From Rickettsiales bacterium (GTDB taxonomy: Bacteria > Pseudomonadota > Alphaproteobacteria > Rickettsiales > Deianiraeaceae), in assembly GCA_947485035.1 (NCBI GenBank), contig CANKQN010000023.1, forward strand, positions 1-10,324: a stretch of DNA of 10,324 nt, in the 5' to 3' direction. A program made the translations under genes and the position numbers. A model generated the notes under the pieces. It did not search any database. It saw only the letters and a program-made list of their open reading frames with translations, and had not been told where the DNA came from. The number at the start of each line of letters is the position of its first letter. The first letter of the stretch is position 1. Of the stretch, positions 6,461 through 10,324 are shown one piece after another.

Positions 6461-7423
6461 TTAGATTTCGCGATTTGTAAAAAATTGTAGGAGGTCGAGC
6501 AAAATTTTCGCCAATTGTGGGTTATTAATGTTGTTTGAGACGAAATTCTTGGCGGATTTGGTGAATAATTCCATGACGGCGTTACATTTTTCGAAAATAT
6601 CGTGCTTTTCCAGCAGTGATTTCACCTGTGTGAATGTCAAATTTTCGCTTTTTGCGGAAAAATACTGCTTAATTTGTGCTTTTTCTGAGAAATTTTCCTC
6701 GAGAAGTAATAATATTGGCAGGGTTATTTTCCGCTCTTTGAAGTCGGTTCCTGTGTCTTTATTTAGTAATTTTGAGCCCGTGTAGTCTAAAATATCGTCC
6801 ATTATTTGGAACGCAAAGCCAAGATTTTTTCCAAATTCTCCACATTTCTCCACACTTCCCTTGTGTGAGAATATCGCTCCCAGCTGTGCCGATGCTTCAA
6901 AAAGAGATGCGGTTTTGTGGTAAATCACATCGAAATATTGTTCTTTTGTAACACCAACTTTTCCTTCATTTTCAAGTTGTGAAATTTCCCCGATTGTTAA
7001 GCGTGAGGCACTTTGGGCAATGATTTTTGTTGCATCGTGGTTTTGCAAAGCGGCAATTGCAAGAAAAGCTTGACTGAAAAGATAGTCTCCAACAAGAATT
7101 ACCTCTTTATTACCCCAGATAATATTCGCAGTTTTTTTTCCACGGCGTTTTTTTGTCTCGTCAACTACATCATCGTGAAGCAAGCTTGCAGTATGAATTA
7201 ATTCAATTGCAAAGGACGAATTTATCACCGCATCAAGGTTTTTAACTTCAAAGGCTTTAGCAAGAAGTATTAGCAAAATGGGGCGAACACGCTTGCCTTT
7301 TTGAACTATATGCGATACGATGTCGTGCACTAGTGCGTGTTGCGATTCACTTTCGTTTAAAAGTTTGGCGTTGAGGCTTTTCAATTCGCCATCAACGGCT
7401 TTGTAAACATGCGATATATCCAT
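6461..7423 (-). CDS. ispB: Polyprenyl (probably octaprenyl) diphosphate synthase
   Basis: This trans-prenyltransferase adds isopentenyl units to farnesyl diphosphate to make the side chain of ubiquinone (or menaquinone). The 320-residue length is typical. The hallmarks are GKRVRP (43-48, substrate-binding basics), the first Asp-rich motif DDVVD (84-88) preceded by LIHTASLLH, GDYLFSQAF (112-120), and the second Asp-rich motif DDILD (209-213), with DFKERKITLP (227-236). Small residues (A79, S80) about five positions before the first motif leave the chain-length channel open, as in long-chain enzymes, which argues against a farnesyl synthase. The gene begins 9 bp after the yidC stop, so the two are co-transcribed. 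No Shine-Dalgarno site is seen (TGATTTTCAACT precedes the ATG). Confidence 0.93.
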   Translation of the reverse strand: MDISHVYKAVDGELKSLNAKLLNESESQHALVHDIVSHIVQKGKRVRPILLILLAKAFEVKNLDAVINSSFAIELIHTASLLHDDVVDETKKRRGKKTANIIWGNKEVILVGDYLFSQAFLAIAALQNHDATKIIAQSASRLTIGEISQLENEGKVGVTKEQYFDVIYHKTASLFEASAQLGAIFSHKGSVEKCGEFGKNLGFAFQIMDDILDYTGSKLLNKDTGTDFKERKITLPILLLLEENFSEKAQIKQYFSAKSENLTFTQVKSLLEKHDIFEKCNAVMELFTKSAKNFVSNNINNPQLAKILLDLLQFFTNREI

Positions 7424-7432
7424 AGTTGAAAA

Positions 7433-9139
7433 TCATTTTTGCTTCACTTTTACGGTTTTTATGCGTCCGCTTGATGACATGCCGTGCGAAGCTTCGTGCT
7501 TTGGAAGGATAAATTTTTCAATTCCAAGTTGCTGTATGATTGATATAACATTGCTGACTATCCAGTAGAATAGTAGTCCTGCTGCGAAGCCTGAAAGGAA
7601 AACAGTCATAATTACAGGCAGGAATTTCATCATTTTTGCTTGCATTGCGTCCGCTGGTTGTGGAGATGTTTTCTGGTATAAAAACATTGAAATTCCAAAA
7701 GCAATTGGCAAAACGCCCAAAAACGCAGGAGCATTAAACGGCAAAAGCCCGAATATGTTCAAAATGGAGCTTGGATCTGGGCTTGAAAGGTCTTTAATCC
7801 AGAAAAACAAGTGTGCGTTTTTCATTTCAGTTGAAACATAGAGAACTTTGTACAGGGCAAAAAATATTGGCAGCTGCACCAACATTGGAAAACAGCCAGC
7901 AAGCGGGTTAAGTTGTTTTTCTTTATAAAGTTTAATCGTTGCCATTCCAAGCATTTGCTTGTTATCTTTGTATTGCTCCTGTAACTTTTTAATTTCAGGT
8001 TGAAGCTTTTTCATTCTAGCCATACTAATGCTAGACTTTACCGTTAACGGAAGTAGCACAAGTTTAATTACAACAGTCAAAATTACAATTGCAATTGCAA
8101 ACGAACCGACGTATTTATAAACAAAGTTCAAAAGCGAAAAAATTGGCTTTGTGATGAAATATAGAACGCCAAAATCGATTGCTTTATCAAAAGATGGAAT
8201 TTTATAATTATCACCATATTGTTCAAGAATTCTCAAGCTTTTCGCACCAATAAAAAGAAGATTTTCATTCGTGTATGAAGAATCTTTTTCAACGATGATT
8301 GTTGGAGAAAGTGAATTTGCTTGAAAAACATTGGAATCTTCGCCTGTTTTCGCAACATGAACAAAGCTAATTTTTGCAGGCGAGGAATCGCTTTTTTCCT
8401 TGTCGTTCACGATAAATGTTGTAAGAGTGTATTTATCTGTGAAGCCAAACCAAGTTTTTTTGGAGTTTGTTGACACAAGATTCGTTTCACCCTTGATTGT
8501 TTTATGATAGGATTTTTCTTGAAGTGTGTCGTCTGTGAAAGCAATTGCACCCTCGTGTGATATCGCATTTTTTGATGGCAACTTTTCAAGAGCCTGATTA
8601 ATTCGTGAAAATTGTTCAATTGAAATAGGGAATGCGTTACGGTTCACAACCTTTGTTTCAATTTTAACAATGTAGCCATCTTCAATTTTAAATGTTTGAA
8701 GGAAATCAACGCCGTTTTTTTCGGTTTTAAATGTTGCGGCGTTTGGTGTTGAACTTTCTAAAAGCCAGATAGTATTTTGGTTTGGAACATCGTGTGTTTG
8801 GGAAATGAATCCCGTTTGTGCAAACATTTGCGATGCAAGCAAAGGAGAATCTTTTTCTGTACCGATGGAATCTTTAATGTGGAAGCTTTGAACTTTAAGA
8901 CCTTGTGTGTTGATTGTCACCGCAAGTTTTTCGTTTTCAATTGTAATATTTGTGCTTTCAATAATTTTGTTGTTCACTTCAATTGACTGCGGTTTTTCAA
9001 GACCGTCAAGCGTTTTGGAAATATCAGAGTGATTTTCTAAACTTTTACTTGATTTTGTTTTTTGAGGGAATAAATATCCCCAACCAATAATAACCACAAC
9101 GGAAAGAATGGTTGCTGTAATTAAATTTTTATTCTGCAT
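7433..9139 (-). CDS. yidC: Membrane protein insertase YidC (568 aa)
   Basis: YidC inserts and folds inner-membrane proteins alone or with SecYEG. The protein has the Gram-negative layout: an N-terminal anchor (about 5-24), a large periplasmic beta domain (about 55-320, including KTWFGFTDKYTLTTFI near 228-243), and the conserved insertase core from about 340. The core TM2 segment contains VVIKLVLLPLT with K359 at the position of E. coli R366, the positive charge in the hydrophilic groove; Lys there is usual in alphaproteobacteria. The cytoplasmic coiled coil (MARMKKLQPEIKKLQEQY, 373-390) and the GCFPMLVQLPIFFALYKVL segment (415-433) are present. Its ATG is 2 bp from the ribA ATG on the other strand, so its promoter must lie within ribA. 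The neighbours of yidC in most bacteria (rpmH, rnpA) are not adjacent. Confidence 0.97.
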   Translation of the reverse strand: MQNKNLITATILSVVVIIGWGYLFPQKTKSSKSLENHSDISKTLDGLEKPQSIEVNNKIIESTNITIENEKLAVTINTQGLKVQSFHIKDSIGTEKDSPLLASQMFAQTGFISQTHDVPNQNTIWLLESSTPNAATFKTEKNGVDFLQTFKIEDGYIVKIETKVVNRNAFPISIEQFSRINQALEKLPSKNAISHEGAIAFTDDTLQEKSYHKTIKGETNLVSTNSKKTWFGFTDKYTLTTFIVNDKEKSDSSPAKISFVHVAKTGEDSNVFQANSLSPTIIVEKDSSYTNENLLFIGAKSLRILEQYGDNYKIPSFDKAIDFGVLYFITKPIFSLLNFVYKYVGSFAIAIVILTVVIKLVLLPLTVKSSISMARMKKLQPEIKKLQEQYKDNKQMLGMATIKLYKEKQLNPLAGCFPMLVQLPIFFALYKVLYVSTEMKNAHLFFWIKDLSSPDPSSILNIFGLLPFNAPAFLGVLPIAFGISMFLYQKTSPQPADAMQAKMMKFLPVIMTVFLSGFAAGLLFYWIVSNVISIIQQLGIEKFILPKHEASHGMSSSGRIKTVKVKQK

Positions 9140-9141
9140 AT

Positions 9142-10158
9142 ATGTTAAGCAATAAGCGTTATATCATTTCTCGTGTCATTTCCGACCTTCGCAACGGATT
9201 TTGCGTGTGCTTAGTAAAAAATGCAAGAAAAACTTTCTTTTTTTGTAAAAATACAATTCACCCAGAAATTCTAAAAACCATTCATGATTGCAAGGTTGTT
9301 GCGACTAAGGAGTATTTTAATCACCATTATCGTGGGGACGCTGCTGGTGTGCAGTCTGAAAATGTTGTTCTATCGCAAGTTGTTTCAGATTCTGGCGAGC
9401 GATGGTTCTCCTTCGAGAAAAACACCAACGATGTTGAAAACTTTGCAATTCAACTTGCTAAAACTGCCGAACTTCAACCAATTTTAATTTCAACGGAAAC
9501 GGTAATTGAAGGCATTCCATTTGAAACAATTAATGTTAATGATATCGATTTTAACATTCAAACATTTCAATATGAAATTGCATTCATTGCAAAAGCTAAC
9601 ATTCAACTTGCTCACGCACCAAAAGCAGAAATTTATGCATTTGGTTCCAAATTTGGCGGACACGAACACTATGCAATTTTGGTGAACAATCCTCTTGAAG
9701 AAGAAAACCCGCTTGTTAGAATTCATTCCTCGTGTTATACAGGCGACCTTCTATCTTCACTTCGATGCGACTGCCGCGACCAACTTCAAGAAGCAATTGC
9801 GTTTATGAACAATTCCAGTGGAATTTTACTGTATGTTATGCAAGAAGGCAGGGGGATTGGTCTTGCTAATAAAATTAAAGCGTATAATTTTCAACAAGCA
9901 CAAGGGCTTGATACCGTTGAAAGCAATTTTGCCGTTGGCTTTGAAGATGAAGAACGCTCATTTTTGCCTGCTTCTAAGATGCTCGAATTTTTTGGAAAAA
10001 GTGCTGTGAGGTTAATTACGAATAATCCGAAAAAGAGCAAAGATCTTGAAAATCTTGGAATTAAAGTTTTGGAAACTGTTCCAACTTACTTCAATCCTAA
10101 CGAATTTAATGCTGAATATTTAAAAGTGAAAAAAGAAAAAATGGGGCATACAATTTAG
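9142..10158 (+). CDS. ribA: GTP cyclohydrolase II RibA with alphaproteobacterial N-terminal extension
   Basis: RibA opens the imidazole ring of GTP, giving the diaminopyrimidinone phosphate, formate and pyrophosphate, the first committed step of riboflavin synthesis. The catalytic domain occupies about 160-338. The zinc ligands are C198, C209 and C211 in HSSCYTGDLLSSLRCDC; the GTP-binding segment is QEGRGIGLANKIKAY (234-248); TNNPKKSKDL (293-302) and EKMGHTI at the end are standard. The segment aligned with E. coli GFAADERDF reads GFEDEERSF, so the proposed general-acid Asp126 position is Glu (E270), while the nucleophilic Arg is kept (R272). The N-terminal 160 residues, with RVISDLRNGF at 11-20, match the longer alphaproteobacterial form and not a working RibB. 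The start is supported because homology begins near residue 9. Two bp separate it from yidC. Confidence 0.93.
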   Translation: MLSNKRYIISRVISDLRNGFCVCLVKNARKTFFFCKNTIHPEILKTIHDCKVVATKEYFNHHYRGDAAGVQSENVVLSQVVSDSGERWFSFEKNTNDVENFAIQLAKTAELQPILISTETVIEGIPFETINVNDIDFNIQTFQYEIAFIAKANIQLAHAPKAEIYAFGSKFGGHEHYAILVNNPLEEENPLVRIHSSCYTGDLLSSLRCDCRDQLQEAIAFMNNSSGILLYVMQEGRGIGLANKIKAYNFQQAQGLDTVESNFAVGFEDEERSFLPASKMLEFFGKSAVRLITNNPKKSKDLENLGIKVLETVPTYFNPNEFNAEYLKVKKEKMGHTI

Positions 10159-10167
10159 ATTGGGAAA

Positions 10168-10324
10168 CTACGGAATTAAAAGCAAAATTGCTAAAAACAT
10201 TCCAAAATCCAAAGTTGTTTCTTTCCAGTCAAATGTTTTGCGTTCGAATGGTTCGCCGGTAATTTGAGCCTCTTTTTCTTTTTTTGCATTATACTTCGCG
10301 TTGTAATATGTAACAATTCCAACA
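10168..10324 (-). CDS. 3' end of an unrecognised gene, probable C-terminal membrane segment
   Basis: On the minus strand an open frame enters from the window edge (first full codon ends at 10323) and stops with TAG at 10168-10170, giving 51 residues. It starts with a Tyr/Val-rich stretch, continues with a charged linker (NAKKEKEAQITGEPFERKTFDW), and ends with a hydrophobic helix (LDFGMFLAILLLIP). A charged loop followed by a terminal TM segment suggests an inner-membrane protein, but I do not recognise it. It converges on ribA with 9 bp between the stops and no terminator. Confidence 0.6.
   Translation of the reverse strand, partial: VGIVTYYNAKYNAKKEKEAQITGEPFERKTFDWKETTLDFGMFLAILLLIP

Overview
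The window is an AT-rich stretch (about one third G+C by eye) of a bacterial chromosome. The best placement is a divergent, probably host-associated alphaproteobacterium of the Rickettsiales or a close relative. The reasons are a 16S rRNA gene with no 23S/5S within the following kilobase, a small protein resembling the DUF2610 family, the alphaproteobacterial forms of YidC (Lys in the insertase groove) and RibA (about 160-residue N-terminal extension), and the low G+C. Genes for CoA, riboflavin and polyprenyl diphosphate synthesis are intact, so this is not an extremely reduced genome.

Layout. 1-169: 5' end of htpG (minus), divergent from an orphan sucD (326-1189) that ends in a strong hairpin. 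1304-2710 is tRNA-rich: tRNA-Gly(GCC), an unknown two-TM protein, tRNA-Thr(CGT), a decayed tRNA-Thr-like copy, an unknown 139-residue protein with repeats, and tRNA-Leu(GAG) on minus. 2780-4656: a complete 16S rRNA unit with promoter, a leader of stable hairpins, the gene, and a 20-bp leader/trailer processing stem. 9139 down to 4695: a minus-strand run yidC - ispB - DUF2610-like - coaX - unknown 112-aa gene - tadA, with tiny gaps or overlaps. 9142-10158: ribA, starting 2 bp from yidC and diverging from it. 10168-10324: 3' end of an unrecognised membrane-protein gene converging on ribA.

The most striking signal is in the 16S rRNA. Its 3' end has no anti-Shine-Dalgarno sequence: where CCUCC should follow helix 45, the gene reads CATAA. 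The protein genes here also lack convincing Shine-Dalgarno sites. The same rRNA carries a change at the P-site nucleotide equivalent to E. coli C1400 (here U) and a compensatory A-U pair at 1409-1491 beside the decoding site. Together these suggest a lineage that initiates translation without the Shine-Dalgarno interaction.

Working together: tRNA genes, 16S and TadA supply translation; YidC inserts membrane proteins; IspB makes the polyprenyl tail of ubiquinone or a similar lipid; CoaX and RibA feed CoA and flavin synthesis; SucD is half of succinyl-CoA synthetase; HtpG is a chaperone.
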